Shown in pieces: positions 26,759 to 36,484 of a DNA stretch of 64,000 nucleotides; position 1 is the stretch's first letter, and each line of letters starts with the position of its first letter. Under the pieces are notes generated by a model, which saw nothing but the letters and a program-made list of their open reading frames with translations, was not told the origin of the DNA and did not search any database. The translations under genes were made by a program, and so were the position numbers. The DNA lies in NCBI GenBank assembly GCA_037189845.1, contig JBBCIS010000008.1, positions 372,001 to 436,000 of the forward strand, in the 5' to 3' direction. Source of the DNA: JAMLHH01 sp037189845. GTDB taxonomy: Bacteria > Bacteroidota > Bacteroidia > Chitinophagales > JADIYW01.

Positions 26759-29700
26759 GTAAGGATATTTGCTTTAACCAAATTCTAAATTGGTCACTTA
26801 AAGTATAAAAATCTTGTTCATTGTTACTTGCTAATTCAATCATTGGTGATAATAACTGACTACGATTAATCCATTCGCCACTTCCATAATCATTGACCAT
26901 ACTATCATCAAAAATTTCGATTAACCCTGGCAAATACTCATTGTCTAAAGAATTATAATCAATGTGATTCTCTGGTAATTTTTTATTGCTTAAAATCCAT
27001 TCTTTCAAATATGAAAATCCATCATTAATATAATTTCTTGTCAACAATATCAGGTACGTTTCATTTCTATCAACTTCTATTTTCTTCTGGATAAAACCTT
27101 TCACTATGCCATAATCTTGGTTAATTAAATTACCTACAATGAACAATTGAACATCCTCTGAAAAAATATCAATTATATCAACTAATTTATTCTTATCACC
27201 ACCCAACTCGATAAAATGAACAACTAATCTTCGCTGTTCATGTTCTTGATATTCTTTTACTTTCAAAAGCTCATTGAAAATGTACGGAGTTGATTCATAA
27301 AGATTTAATTTATAAGCAAACTCGAAATGTGTTAGTTTAACTACAGGTAATAATTCGAGAGTCAGTAAATTCTCTAGAACATAATTTTTTAGTTTTTCCT
27401 CTCCTAACTTATTCACTAAGAAATCATATGTACGATATTTTACATTAATTTTTTGAGGTAAAAAGTAATCAACATGTATTAATTCAAATAATACATGTTC
27501 TGGCAAATCAATATCTAATCTTTGAATAAAATAGGATAAATATGTTTCTAAATAATTGTAATAATGATTACCGTTTTTAATGCTTATTCCAGTTTTAAAG
27601 TTTGCCTTGTCAATATTATTAAGCACCCACTTTTCTAGAAAATTGTTAGACGCTTCATCAAATTCAAAAATTTTACTTTCTGTATCAAATTGAATCAATC
27701 TATGTAATACAAACCATTCCCATCTTTTCGGGGTATTGACAAAGTCAATGATTTGAGACAAACGAACATTTTTCTTCTCTTTTACAAACAACCCTATGGT
27801 ATTAGCTACTATCTGGTTGTTCATTTTATTATTATTAAAACAATCCTTATTTGCATCATACACTTGTTTAAATGTCAATTCATTATTATTACTTTCTGAT
27901 TTGAACACATTTTCGACCTCTGCTAAAAAAATCTTTTTATCTAAAAGAAGTTCTATATCTCTTTGTTTTTGTCTCTTTTGTAAATCCTCATTGCTTTCTG
28001 TGTATAAGTAATATTTTTCTTTATCAATTTTCAATAATTCCGATTGTAATAAGTTAAATATGTCAGAGGAAGCATCCCATGAAATGGTAGAACGTAACAG
28101 TAATATTTTCTCCTCACTGATTCTAGCATGCTTAATTTCTTTAACTAAAAAAGCTACAGCATCTTCATTACAGACTATACCTAATGGTGTTCGCTTTTTT
28201 AATATATATCGCTTATGTAAAATTTTGAAGGCTTTAAATTCTGTATTCGTCTCAACAAAAAAAGTTTTTAATTCATAATTTAACCGTCTATATTCTGTGT
28301 GTATTTTTTCCAATAATTCCAGTACTAACTCAAAAAATATCTCTTCTCCTTTATTATATTGTTTCGTTGCAAGATTTAATACAATTTTTATGAATTCAGA
28401 AAAAAAGCCATCAATTTTGTTATAATTCAGTTTTTCATTGAGTATATGTTGAATCAAATATTTTACAGAATTTGAGGTTTGAATCTTTTCAAACAATAAT
28501 TCTATTAAACTTTTTTCTTCTTGATAAATATTGTCATATAATGAGGTGTCTTTGTGATTGATTAATTCAACTCCATCTTTAAGTAACCATACATAATCAT
28601 CAATAAAGATGGATTTTTCAAGATATTTATAAAAACCGACTCTGATATAGATACTTGAAGTCAAATCGTTGTGTTTTAGTATACTTCGTGTAATTTCCTC
28701 ATCTGAAATATTTAATTTGGAAAGACAATTCAATAAATTATACTTTGCTCTTTCATCGATTTGAGTATTACATATTTCGTCTAATAAAACTGACTTTATT
28801 TCTTCCTTAAACTTATTTATGTGAGTAAAATAAGGTAGTATCTCCAGTATTTCAGATGTAAATAATTCATTTTCAATAGAACTAATTTTTCCTAAGAGAA
28901 TTTCAATCAATTTCTCACTATCCTGTACAAATAAAACCAGACTTTGTTTATTAAATTTGGGACTCCGAATAATAGTTTGTGCTTCTTCAAACTCAGCAAT
29001 TATCTGAAGAAATAATTCTTCTCTAACTTCAAGGCTTAGTTTATCTTTTTCACATCTGATTAAGATATCAGGCTCATTTGCGATTACCCAGTTTTTTAGC
29101 TGTAGAAAAAAACCAGAGTCTTTTTTTAGGATACTAAATAAAAACAAAAGTGTATTGAACCAGATTGGTTTTACTCTATGAATTTCTGTAAAGGAGATTA
29201 ATTTGATTACTTTTTCAAAATCTAATTCTGATAAATACTTAGCTGCTAAAAACTCTTTAAAATTATTGTGTTCAAATTCCCAAATATCTGAGCCATTAGT
29301 TCTATTGAATAAAAACGCTCTCTTTATTTTTTCATACAAACCATCGTCAGAAATTGTGCGTTGTACTTCCTCTTCCTCTATATAATTTCTACCTAAGCAG
29401 ATTGTAATTACAGCTAATTGCTGTATTCGACGTTTAATATTCCATGTAGTTTCCTTCAGTGAAACTCCGGAATTTACATATTTTTTAGAATCATTATCAA
29501 TCTTTAGAGGAATCAGGTGCTCGTAAAATTCGCTTTGAGATTCAGGAATTGTACCTTTCTCCATATAGTATGCTACAACGTTAATTAGCATAAATGGTGA
29601 TGAAAGTAAATCGTAATACCTATTCTGTCTTAATTTATCAATCAACACTTCAACTCGCTTCTCTCCCACTTTTTCTTTCATGTAACTATAAATGGAATAA

Positions 29701-30755
29701 TCATCCAACGATTCTATATCATAGCTTTGAAATCCATCTAATTTTGCAGGTTGATTTTTGTTCTCAGTTATATAGAAGTTATTTCTACTTGAAACTACTA
29801 TAGCTGACTTTGAGTGTTTTTTCGAAAAATTGACAATTTTAGAAGATACCTTATCAATACTTTGCTCATGTATTTCATCCAATCCATCCATTATTACCAA
29901 AAGTTGCTCTTCAGGTATTTTTTCAAAATCTGGCTCCTCTATCAGTAATAGTTCTTCAATACTACCATCTGTAATGGTATTTAATCGGATTTTGACAGGA
30001 AACAGATTTATGTTTTCAGAATAATTAGAGAAATAGTACGCTAAATAATCTAACTCTACACTCTTTCCCAATCCAGCTACACCTAAAACAACAATCCTTT
30101 TGTTCTTTTTTTCGACCTCAGAAACGTGTTGTTTTATTAGTTCTGTAAGATATACTGGAGAACTAATTGCCCCATGAGAATATACTGCTTTTACTTTTCT
30201 ATGTATATAATCGACTGGTATGGGATATTGTTTTTTAGGTGGAAGTGATTTATAATTAAGTAAGTGTTCTATAAATTCTTTAAACTTCTTTAAATGTAAA
30301 TTTCTATCGAACTCATAAGGACAATCTTCATTGTAAATTCGTTTATAAGTCAATGGGCTCAATGCTAATATTTCTCTAATACCTTTATTAGGAGTTAAAA
30401 ATTCTACAGGGAAATTTAAATAATTATCAACTATATTTCCTTGTAATTCATCTTTAGAGTTTGTCAAATCAACAAATGGCGACAGCAATAAAAAAGCGTC
30501 AACATTATAATTAGAAACTTTTAGTTCCACCTGCTTAAGCAGAATTTTACTCCATTCTAAACGTGTTGTATAGTACTTACACTCGATAAAAAAAAGTCTT
30601 CTTTGATGATTACGGTCATTGAAATCTATTTTAATATCAAAACCATTCTGAATTCCTGAACCCTGATTTCTGACCTCAAATACGTGATATCCCATTTCTT
30701 TAAAAATGTTTTCAAAAAAAGGTTTCATTAATTTTTCAAATTCAACTCCTGTCAT
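26739..30755 (-). CDS. Mrr-nuclease/NACHT-ATPase protein, probable NLR-like antiphage defence protein
   Basis: About 1338 residues from the ATG at 30755; a TTG at 30788 would add 11, but the Mrr fold normally begins at MTGVEFEKL. Residues 1-130 are an Mrr-type restriction-endonuclease domain with E5, D40 (GFDIKI) and E58-x-K60 (FFIECKYY), the complete PD-(D/E)xK set. A NACHT ATPase follows, with Walker A GVAGLGKS (225-232) and Walker B LLVIMDGLDEI (285-295). The remaining 800 or so residues are repeated helices, as expected for a sensor. In known bacterial STAND/NACHT defence proteins the C-terminal part senses a phage product and the nuclease kills. Much more A/T-rich than the flanks, so probably acquired. 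The trigger is unknown. Confidence 0.85.
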   Translation of the reverse strand: MTGVEFEKLMKPFFENIFKEMGYHVFEVRNQGSGIQNGFDIKIDFNDRNHQRRLFFIECKYYTTRLEWSKILLKQVELKVSNYNVDAFLLLSPFVDLTNSKDELQGNIVDNYLNFPVEFLTPNKGIREILALSPLTYKRIYNEDCPYEFDRNLHLKKFKEFIEHLLNYKSLPPKKQYPIPVDYIHRKVKAVYSHGAISSPVYLTELIKQHVSEVEKKNKRIVVLGVAGLGKSVELDYLAYYFSNYSENINLFPVKIRLNTITDGSIEELLLIEEPDFEKIPEEQLLVIMDGLDEIHEQSIDKVSSKIVNFSKKHSKSAIVVSSRNNFYITENKNQPAKLDGFQSYDIESLDDYSIYSYMKEKVGEKRVEVLIDKLRQNRYYDLLSSPFMLINVVAYYMEKGTIPESQSEFYEHLIPLKIDNDSKKYVNSGVSLKETTWNIKRRIQQLAVITICLGRNYIEEEEVQRTISDDGLYEKIKRAFLFNRTNGSDIWEFEHNNFKEFLAAKYLSELDFEKVIKLISFTEIHRVKPIWFNTLLFLFSILKKDSGFFLQLKNWVIANEPDILIRCEKDKLSLEVREELFLQIIAEFEEAQTIIRSPKFNKQSLVLFVQDSEKLIEILLGKISSIENELFTSEILEILPYFTHINKFKEEIKSVLLDEICNTQIDERAKYNLLNCLSKLNISDEEITRSILKHNDLTSSIYIRVGFYKYLEKSIFIDDYVWLLKDGVELINHKDTSLYDNIYQEEKSLIELLFEKIQTSNSVKYLIQHILNEKLNYNKIDGFFSEFIKIVLNLATKQYNKGEEIFFELVLELLEKIHTEYRRLNYELKTFFVETNTEFKAFKILHKRYILKKRTPLGIVCNEDAVAFLVKEIKHARISEEKILLLRSTISWDASSDIFNLLQSELLKIDKEKYYLYTESNEDLQKRQKQRDIELLLDKKIFLAEVENVFKSESNNNELTFKQVYDANKDCFNNNKMNNQIVANTIGLFVKEKKNVRLSQIIDFVNTPKRWEWFVLHRLIQFDTESKIFEFDEASNNFLEKWVLNNIDKANFKTGISIKNGNHYYNYLETYLSYFIQRLDIDLPEHVLFELIHVDYFLPQKINVKYRTYDFLVNKLGEEKLKNYVLENLLTLELLPVVKLTHFEFAYKLNLYESTPYIFNELLKVKEYQEHEQRRLVVHFIELGGDKNKLVDIIDIFSEDVQLFIVGNLINQDYGIVKGFIQKKIEVDRNETYLILLTRNYINDGFSYLKEWILSNKKLPENHIDYNSLDNEYLPGLIEIFDDSMVNDYGSGEWINRSQLLSPMIELASNNEQDFYTLSDQFRIWLKQISLHETSQR

Positions 30756-30900
30756 ATTTAATATATGAGATGTAATTTCACACAACAATCCTAAGATAAT
30801 TCTTTATAATGCCATGTTTACATAATACTTTTCAACTATGTTGTAAAAGTCAACATTGAAAACTCAACTAGTAGCATAAAGCATTATATTCAACAACGAT

Positions 30901-31080
30901 ATGGACATCGGAGATTTAATAGAAACTATTGGAGATATAGGAGCAAATTTGCCATCCAATCAGCCTCAGGATAGCAAAAGAAAACGCATTTTTAAATCGA
31001 TTATCAATGTTATTGGAGTTTTGATAATTCTGACGCTCATCATTATTGGCATTATATATCTGATTGCTGAAAAGCTATAG
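30901..31080 (+). CDS. Small single-pass membrane protein (59 residues)
   Basis: A 59-codon frame with ATG and TAG. Residues 1-29 are polar (MDIGDLIETIGDIGANLPS) and end in a basic patch, KRKR. Residues 33-55 form one strong hydrophobic helix (INVIGVLIILTLIIIGIIY) followed by a short AEKL tail. The basic patch before the helix predicts a cytosolic N terminus. It points away from the Mrr-NACHT gene, 145 bases from its start. It may be a defence accessory protein or an unrelated small membrane protein; no family was recognised. Confidence 0.65.
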   Translation: MDIGDLIETIGDIGANLPSNQPQDSKRKRIFKSIINVIGVLIILTLIIIGIIYLIAEKL

Positions 31081-31133
31081 ATTGTTCAACTCATTATACT
31101 GAAGTTCCTCTCTTATATATCCTGCAATCTCTT

Positions 31134-32255
31134 TCAACTCGTCTTCTTATAATTCCAAATTGCCAGACTATTCAAAATGACTGCAAATCCTATCATGATC
31201 AGGAAGTGTTTTTTAATGTGAGCGAAGCCGCTTCCTTTCAGCACTATCATTCTCACGACTTCGATAAAGTAGGTCACCGGGCTGCTCTTTGCTATGATGT
31301 ATGCCCATTGCGGCATCCCGTCGAGTGAGGTAAATAATCCGCTCATCAGCATAAAAATCATGATAAAGAAAAACGCCACTGACATGGCTTGCTGCTGTGT
31401 ATCGGCAAAGGTGGAAATCAGCAGGCCTAAGCCCAGTAATGCCACCAGATAAATGGCCAGATAACCATACAATAAAAGCAAGCTTCCGACCGGAACGATG
31501 CCATAAATAAAACGTGCGACGACAAATAAGCCGACACTGAAAACAAACATGCCGATGAACCAGAACGGAATGAGCTTGCCCAGAATGAACTGGTATTTTT
31601 TAACTGGTGTTACATTGATTTGCTCTATGGTTCCGACTTCTTTTTCTTTCACGATATTCAGGGAGCACATATACGCTCCTACCATCGTCACCAAGACGAC
31701 CAAGATACCGGGAACCATGAAAAAGCGATAGTTCAGATGAGGATTGAACCAGTTGGAAGATGTAACCTCAATGGCAGGGACTGCATTGAATTTATCCGGT
31801 TGTATCCACTGCAAACGAATGTCGTTGTTGTACGCTGAGATAATCTGATTGAGATAGGCTCCGCCCAGGCCTGCTTTTACGCCGTTGATGGCATTGACAG
31901 CGATAAACAATTGCTCACTGTTTTCACGGACCAGATTTTTTTCAAATCCTTGTGGTATTTCTAAAATCAAATCGGATTTATCTTCTTCTACCTGATGGAG
32001 TGCGCTTTGAAATGAATTGCCGTAATCTGCCAGCTGAAAATATCCGGAAGCGGTAATTTTTGAGATCAATTTTTGAGAACTGGATGAATGGTCGTGGTCT
32101 ACGATGGATATGTTGATGTTCTTTACTTCGTAATCAGCAGCTAATGGAAGTACGAGCAACTGAATAATCGGGACGACAAAAATCAGCGGCAACAATGCTT
32201 TATTGCGAAAGATTTGCCGGAACTCCTTTTGTAATAAAAATTTCAGTGTTCTCAT
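31134..32255 (-). CDS. ABC-2 type permease (YbhR-like)
   Basis: 373 residues: an N-terminal helix, a large periplasmic region (about 40-170) and five C-terminal helices. IRNKALLPLIFVVPIIQLLVLP is the typical first helix, and KEKEVGTIEQINVTPVKKYQFILGK is the conserved cytosolic coupling segment before the second helix. It forms the channel of a YbhGFSR-type exporter with its upstream paralogue. It is the last gene of the tetR-tolC-hlyD-ATPase-ATPase-permease-permease set, and 130 bases of repeat-rich spacer separate it from the other permease. Confidence 0.87.
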   Translation of the reverse strand: MRTLKFLLQKEFRQIFRNKALLPLIFVVPIIQLLVLPLAADYEVKNINISIVDHDHSSSSQKLISKITASGYFQLADYGNSFQSALHQVEEDKSDLILEIPQGFEKNLVRENSEQLFIAVNAINGVKAGLGGAYLNQIISAYNNDIRLQWIQPDKFNAVPAIEVTSSNWFNPHLNYRFFMVPGILVVLVTMVGAYMCSLNIVKEKEVGTIEQINVTPVKKYQFILGKLIPFWFIGMFVFSVGLFVVARFIYGIVPVGSLLLLYGYLAIYLVALLGLGLLISTFADTQQQAMSVAFFFIMIFMLMSGLFTSLDGMPQWAYIIAKSSPVTYFIEVVRMIVLKGSGFAHIKKHFLIMIGFAVILNSLAIWNYKKTS

Positions 32256-32269
32256 TTCTATTTAATTTA

Positions 32270-32365
32270 AAATGGAGAATGGACAATTGAAAATGATGTA
32301 TTGGAAACTATATTGTTCATTTGATTTTTTTTAATGGAGAATGGAAAGTTGAGAGTTGAGAATGA
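32270..32365. repeat. Degenerate heptanucleotide arrays between the two permease genes
   Basis: Two runs of 7-base units are visible: aatggag, aatggac, aattgaa, aatgatg from 32273, and aatggag, aatggaa, agttgag, agttgag, aatgaaa from 32334. They are separated by about 35 bases of A/T-rich sequence. Confidence 0.6.
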
Positions 32366-32385
32366 AAAAATATTGGTCATCGTTT

Positions 32386-33513
32386 TTAAGCGAGCCTGAT
32401 TTTAAAGGTTTTTAAGCTGACCAGCAGCAAAAAGCAGGTCATTCCAAACAGGATAAGTGTTTCTTTCCATATTGCGGAAAATCCCAGGCCTTTTATCATG
32501 ACTGATTTGACAATGATGTAGTACCATTTGGACGGGAAAATATTGGTGATGATCTGAAGCGGTACCGGCATGTTTTCGATTGGGAACATAAAGCCTGTGA
32601 ACAACATGGTAGGCACCAGCATGCCCATCATTGAAATCAGCATCGCTGACTGTTGGGATTTTGTATTATTGGAAATCAATAATCCGAGCGACAAAGCGCA
32701 TACTATCAGCAATGTGCTTTCTGCTACCAGTAGCCCAAGGCTGCCATTTATAGGCATTTCCAGCAGAGTAACGCTCAACACGAGGATGACTGTCAGATTA
32801 ATCAGGGACAAAAACAGGTAAGGAATTGCTTTGGATATGATCACCAGAAACGGGCTGACAGGCGAGACGAGTAGGATTTCCATGGTGCCTGTCTCCTTTT
32901 CTTTTACGATAGACACTGCTGTCATCAATACGCACACCAGCAGCAATACCAATGCCATCACTCCAGGTACAAAATTGGTCGCACCTTTCAGCTCGGGATT
33001 GTACAACATCCGCATTTCAGGAACTATACGAAATGGAACCGAGCTGTTTTTGATCATTTCTTGCTGATAATCCATGATAATGGATGTTGCATAAGAGGTC
33101 AATGTATTGGCGGTATTAGGGTCGGAAGCATCTGCAATAATCTGTACCTGTGCTTTATTTAGATGCAGTAAATCGTTGTTGAAATTAGCCGGAAAAATAA
33201 TTGCCAGCTTGATGTTACCTTCTTTAAATGATTCCTCTATCTGCCGATGGCTGATGAGCATCTTCTCAACATTAAAATTGCTGCTTGCTTCTATTTTACG
33301 GATAATTTGCTGAGAAGCTTCATCTCTGGCATAATCACAAATAACTATTTTTGAATTTTTGATTTCATTGGTTACCGCAAAACCAAATAAGACAATCTGT
33401 ACAATCGGCAGGCCGAACAGCATCAACAATGTTTTCTGATCACGGAATACATGATAGAATTCTTTCCTAATGAAAGTGAATAATGGGGAGCTGAAGGTTT
33501 TTTCTTGTATCAT
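32386..33513 (-). CDS. ABC-2 type permease (YbhS-like)
   Basis: About 375 residues from the ATG at 33513 (MIQEKTFSSPLFTFIRKEF). A longer frame to 33630 exists, but it would overlap the upstream ATPase gene and its first 39 residues look non-family. FRDQKTLLMLFGLPIVQIVLFG is the first helix, and VKEKETGTMEILLVSPVSPFLV the coupling segment, followed by five helices. It is the partner of the neighbouring permease and probably forms a heterodimeric channel driven by the two ATPases upstream. Confidence 0.87.
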   Translation of the reverse strand: MIQEKTFSSPLFTFIRKEFYHVFRDQKTLLMLFGLPIVQIVLFGFAVTNEIKNSKIVICDYARDEASQQIIRKIEASSNFNVEKMLISHRQIEESFKEGNIKLAIIFPANFNNDLLHLNKAQVQIIADASDPNTANTLTSYATSIIMDYQQEMIKNSSVPFRIVPEMRMLYNPELKGATNFVPGVMALVLLLVCVLMTAVSIVKEKETGTMEILLVSPVSPFLVIISKAIPYLFLSLINLTVILVLSVTLLEMPINGSLGLLVAESTLLIVCALSLGLLISNNTKSQQSAMLISMMGMLVPTMLFTGFMFPIENMPVPLQIITNIFPSKWYYIIVKSVMIKGLGFSAIWKETLILFGMTCFLLLVSLKTFKIRLA

Positions 33514-33565
33514 ACTTTTCTTTTTAGTTGAAGATTGAGGGTTGATAATGATTACAAATTCTCCA

Positions 33566-34309
33566 TTATTCATTCCGTTTTGCCCCTCTCGCCAGCTCAA
33601 CAAATACTTCGTCCATAGAGGCTGCAGCATATTGTTGCTTTAGATTTGCTGGGGTATCCAATGCCTTTATGACACCGTCTACCATCATGGAAATCCGGTT
33701 GCAGTATTCCGCTTCATCCATATAGTGGGTCGTTACAAAAATGGTAATACCCCTATCAGCTGCCGAATAAATCAAATCCCAGAACTGTCTGCGTGTGACA
33801 GGGTCTACTCCTCCTGTTGGTTCATCCAGAAAAACAATTTTTGGTTCGTGCAGTACTGCTACTGAAAAAGCCAGCTTTTGCTTCCATCCTAAAGGCAAGG
33901 ACGCTACAAGCTTTTTTGCTTCATTTTTCATCCCCAAAGTCTCAATCAGCTCACTGCTTTTTTCTTTCAGCTGCTTATCGCTTAAGCCATATATTCCGCC
34001 AAAGAATCTGATATTTTCTGTTACGGTCAAATCTTCGTACAATGAAAATTTCTGGCTCATATAACCGATGTTCTGCTTAATCTGTTCGGTCTGCCTGTAA
34101 ATGTCAAAGCCCGCAATGGTAGCATCTCCAGATGAGGGTGTAGAAAGTCCGCAAAGCATTTTCATCGCAGTAGTTTTACCTGCTCCGTTGGCACCCAGAA
34201 AGCCAAAAATCTCGCCTGCATATACTTCAAAAGTGATTTCATTGGTAGCGATGAAATCTCCGAAACGCTTGGTGAGCTTATCTGTTTTTATGACTACTTC
34301 GCTTGTCAT
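33566..34309 (-). CDS. ABC transporter ATPase (second half of a YbhF-like pair)
   Basis: 247 residues. Walker A is GANGAGKTT near residue 37, Walker B is KIVFLDEPTGGVDP, and the H-loop histidine lies in TTHYMDEAEYC. The signature motif is altered to LPLGWKQ where LSGGQ is usual, as in the second half of E. coli YbhF. In that protein two ATPase domains are fused; here they are two genes. It powers the ABC-2 permease pair downstream. Confidence 0.9.
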   Translation of the reverse strand: MTSEVVIKTDKLTKRFGDFIATNEITFEVYAGEIFGFLGANGAGKTTAMKMLCGLSTPSSGDATIAGFDIYRQTEQIKQNIGYMSQKFSLYEDLTVTENIRFFGGIYGLSDKQLKEKSSELIETLGMKNEAKKLVASLPLGWKQKLAFSVAVLHEPKIVFLDEPTGGVDPVTRRQFWDLIYSAADRGITIFVTTHYMDEAEYCNRISMMVDGVIKALDTPANLKQQYAAASMDEVFVELARGAKRNE

Positions 34310-34503
34310 ATTTTCTTGTTTGTTTTGTTTTTAACCACACCGGAACATAGGTTTTATTGATTGGGCATCTGACTTTTTATTTCCCGCAAATTCCGCTGAT
34401 GACCGCTGATTTTTCTTCATCCTCTGCGTAAATCTGCGGGAGCTTATTTTGTTTCCCGCTGATTTTTAATAGTATCCTAAGAGTTTGGTTTCTTTTTTCC
34501 CCT

Positions 34504-35412
34504 TCAGTTCATCAGATTGATAAAGCAATCTTCAATGCCCGGTGTAATCGGTTTAAATTCTACATGCTGATGTCCTGCATTCTGTAATTCCTGTAACAGC
34601 TCATTTTGTGATATCCCGTTGTCATTCCGAAAGGTGATGTGATGGAATTCACCGAAAGCATAACAGGTTTTTACCAGGCTGTTGTTTCTCAAATCATGTA
34701 AAAGCTTGCTCATATTGCCTGATTTTATAGCAAAAAGATGGTCGGGAAACTGTCTGATAATCTCATCGGGTGTATCTATGGATAAGATTTTTCCATTTTG
34801 TATCAATGCAATGCGTTCGCAAAGGGTAGCTTCATCCATATAAGGCGTAGAGACCAGAATAGTAATTCCCTGTTGTTTCAGGCGTTTCAGCATTTCCCAA
34901 AATTCTTTCCGGGAAACGGTATCCACTCCTGTGGTAGGTTCATCTAAAAACAGAACGGTTGGACGATGAATCAAAGCGCAGCACAAAGCCAGCTTTTGCT
35001 TCATACCTCCTGACAGCTTTCCTGCTCTACGGTCTTTAAAGGGTTCTATCTGTATATAAATATCTTTGACCAAATCGTAATTCTCCTCCACAGTAGTTCC
35101 GAAAACAGAAGCAAAGAAGTTCAGGTTCTCCTCTACTGTCAAATCCTGATACAAAGAAAATTTGCCGGGCATGTAACCTATATTTTTGCGGATGGACTGA
35201 TAATCTTTTACGATATCTAAACCATTTACGGACGCTGTACCGCTATTGGGCAACAACAATGTGGTCAATATGCGAAACAGGCTTGTTTTACCTGCCCCGT
35301 CTGCTCCTATCAGTCCGAACAATTCCCCTTTGTTCACTGAAAAGGAAACATCGTTCACGGCTTTGATTTCACCTTTGTTGTAGGTCTTTACTATGTTGTG
35401 TAATTCAACCAT
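34504..35412 (-). CDS. ABC transporter ATPase (first half of a YbhF-like pair)
   Basis: 302 residues: an ATPase domain with GADGAGKTS near residue 36, signature LSGGMKQKLAL, Walker B TVLFLDEPTTGVD and STPYMDEATLCE, then about 80 C-terminal residues of the DUF4162 kind (HQHVEFKPITPGIEDCF). In TTPYMDEA-type YbhF proteins the switch histidine is often tyrosine-flanked; here SGTPY-like STPY is present. A 194-base spacer, which holds diverged CTGCGTAAATCTGCGG-like repeats and no gene, separates it from the second ATPase. Confidence 0.9.
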   Translation of the reverse strand: MVELHNIVKTYNKGEIKAVNDVSFSVNKGELFGLIGADGAGKTSLFRILTTLLLPNSGTASVNGLDIVKDYQSIRKNIGYMPGKFSLYQDLTVEENLNFFASVFGTTVEENYDLVKDIYIQIEPFKDRRAGKLSGGMKQKLALCCALIHRPTVLFLDEPTTGVDTVSRKEFWEMLKRLKQQGITILVSTPYMDEATLCERIALIQNGKILSIDTPDEIIRQFPDHLFAIKSGNMSKLLHDLRNNSLVKTCYAFGEFHHITFRNDNGISQNELLQELQNAGHQHVEFKPITPGIEDCFINLMN

Positions 35413-35416
35413 ATGA

Positions 35417-35451
35417 GTTGAGAATTGACAGTTGATAATTGAGAATTGGGA
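35417..35451. repeat. Degenerate heptanucleotide array between hlyD and the first ATPase gene
   Basis: Five consecutive 7-base units: gttgaga, attgaca, gttgata, attgaga, attggga. A second short run of GAAAATG-type units (on the minus strand) reaches into the start of the next gene near 35473-35490. Confidence 0.7.
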
Positions 35452-35487
35452 GTGAAAATATTAGTAGTCATTTTCCATTTTCCATTG

Positions 35488-36435
35488 TCAATTGAATGAA
35501 ATTTCCCCATACATCCCTATTTTATAAGTACCGTCATTTTTTACTTTTACTTTGATGGCGTACACCATATTGGCACGCTCGTCTTTGGTCTGAATTGTTT
35601 TAGGTGTAAATTCCGCTTTGTCATTGATATAGGTGATTGTTCCTTCCGTTTCCTTGTAGCCACCATTTCCATCATCTGTGTGTACTTTTACTTTCTGGTT
35701 GAGTTTAATTTGCGGCAGTTGATTACCTGTGATGTATGCCCGTAGGATAATGTCTGACAAGTCGGCAATTTTGTAAATGGGCTTTCCTGTTGCAGTCATT
35801 TCGTTGACTTCGGTGTATTTGGTCAGAACTGTTCCATTGACCGGGTTAACAATCCTGCATTTTTCAAGCTGGTCATTGAGCTGTTTTATCTGTGTTGTCA
35901 AGGAAAAAGCATCTTTGCTGATACCTTCAGTGGAGATACTTAAAGATGATTTTTGTGCTTCGATTTGTTTTTTGATTACATCAATCTGAGCATTCATATC
36001 GTCTAATTGTTTTTGTGGAGCAGCATCTCCGCTTACCAGATTGGTCAGCCGTATTTTTTCTTTTTGGGCAGTTTCTAATTGTGATTGTAAAGCTGCAATC
36101 TGAGCTGAAATGTCAGGTCTTCTGATGAGAGTAGCATTGGCTTGTGCTTCTAATTGTTTTTTCTTCAGATACAATTGTGTGCTGTCAACATAACCGATGA
36201 ATTGTCCCGCTTGCAGCAATTGTCCTTCTTCGATTTCCAGCTGCATGATTCTTCCTGTTGCTTCGGAGGAAATGATGGTTTCTTCTGCCTCAAAACTTCC
36301 CGATGCGTCAAATGCGACGTCGGTATTTTTGCAAGCTGTCAGTATGACTGTCGCCACAAAGATTTTTAATGAAAAGCTGAAAAAAGAAAACTGCATCTCT
36401 TCTTTTTTCTTAGTCATTTTTAGATTCGTCTTCAT
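35488..36435 (-). CDS. HlyD-family periplasmic adaptor (YbhG-like lipoprotein)
   Basis: 315 residues. A hydrophobic leader ends in LTAC, so the mature protein is probably a lipoprotein anchored at the inner membrane. A split lipoyl domain (IISSEATGRIMQLEIEEGQ and NPVNGTVLTKYTEVNEM) brackets a long coiled-coil hairpin (about 80-190), followed by a beta-barrel domain. It connects the ABC-2 permeases to the TolC-type outer-membrane protein. The frame begins with three nearby Met codons; I keep the first because its position fits the spacing to tolC. Confidence 0.88.
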   Translation of the reverse strand: MKTNLKMTKKKEEMQFSFFSFSLKIFVATVILTACKNTDVAFDASGSFEAEETIISSEATGRIMQLEIEEGQLLQAGQFIGYVDSTQLYLKKKQLEAQANATLIRRPDISAQIAALQSQLETAQKEKIRLTNLVSGDAAPQKQLDDMNAQIDVIKKQIEAQKSSLSISTEGISKDAFSLTTQIKQLNDQLEKCRIVNPVNGTVLTKYTEVNEMTATGKPIYKIADLSDIILRAYITGNQLPQIKLNQKVKVHTDDGNGGYKETEGTITYINDKAEFTPKTIQTKDERANMVYAIKVKVKNDGTYKIGMYGEISFN

Positions 36436-36484
36436 TGTTGTTATTTTCTATTTCTAATTCATTTTTATTGTCTGTTTTCCGGAC

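Noticed and set aside
33514..33630. N-terminal extension of the YbhS-like permease (39 residues)
   Set aside because: It overlaps the ATPase gene, has no family similarity, and a good ATG lies at 33513 just before the first helix.
32270..35451. CRISPR-like array in the efflux-operon spacers
   Set aside because: The period is 7 bases, the units are degenerate and there are no unique spacers or cas genes.
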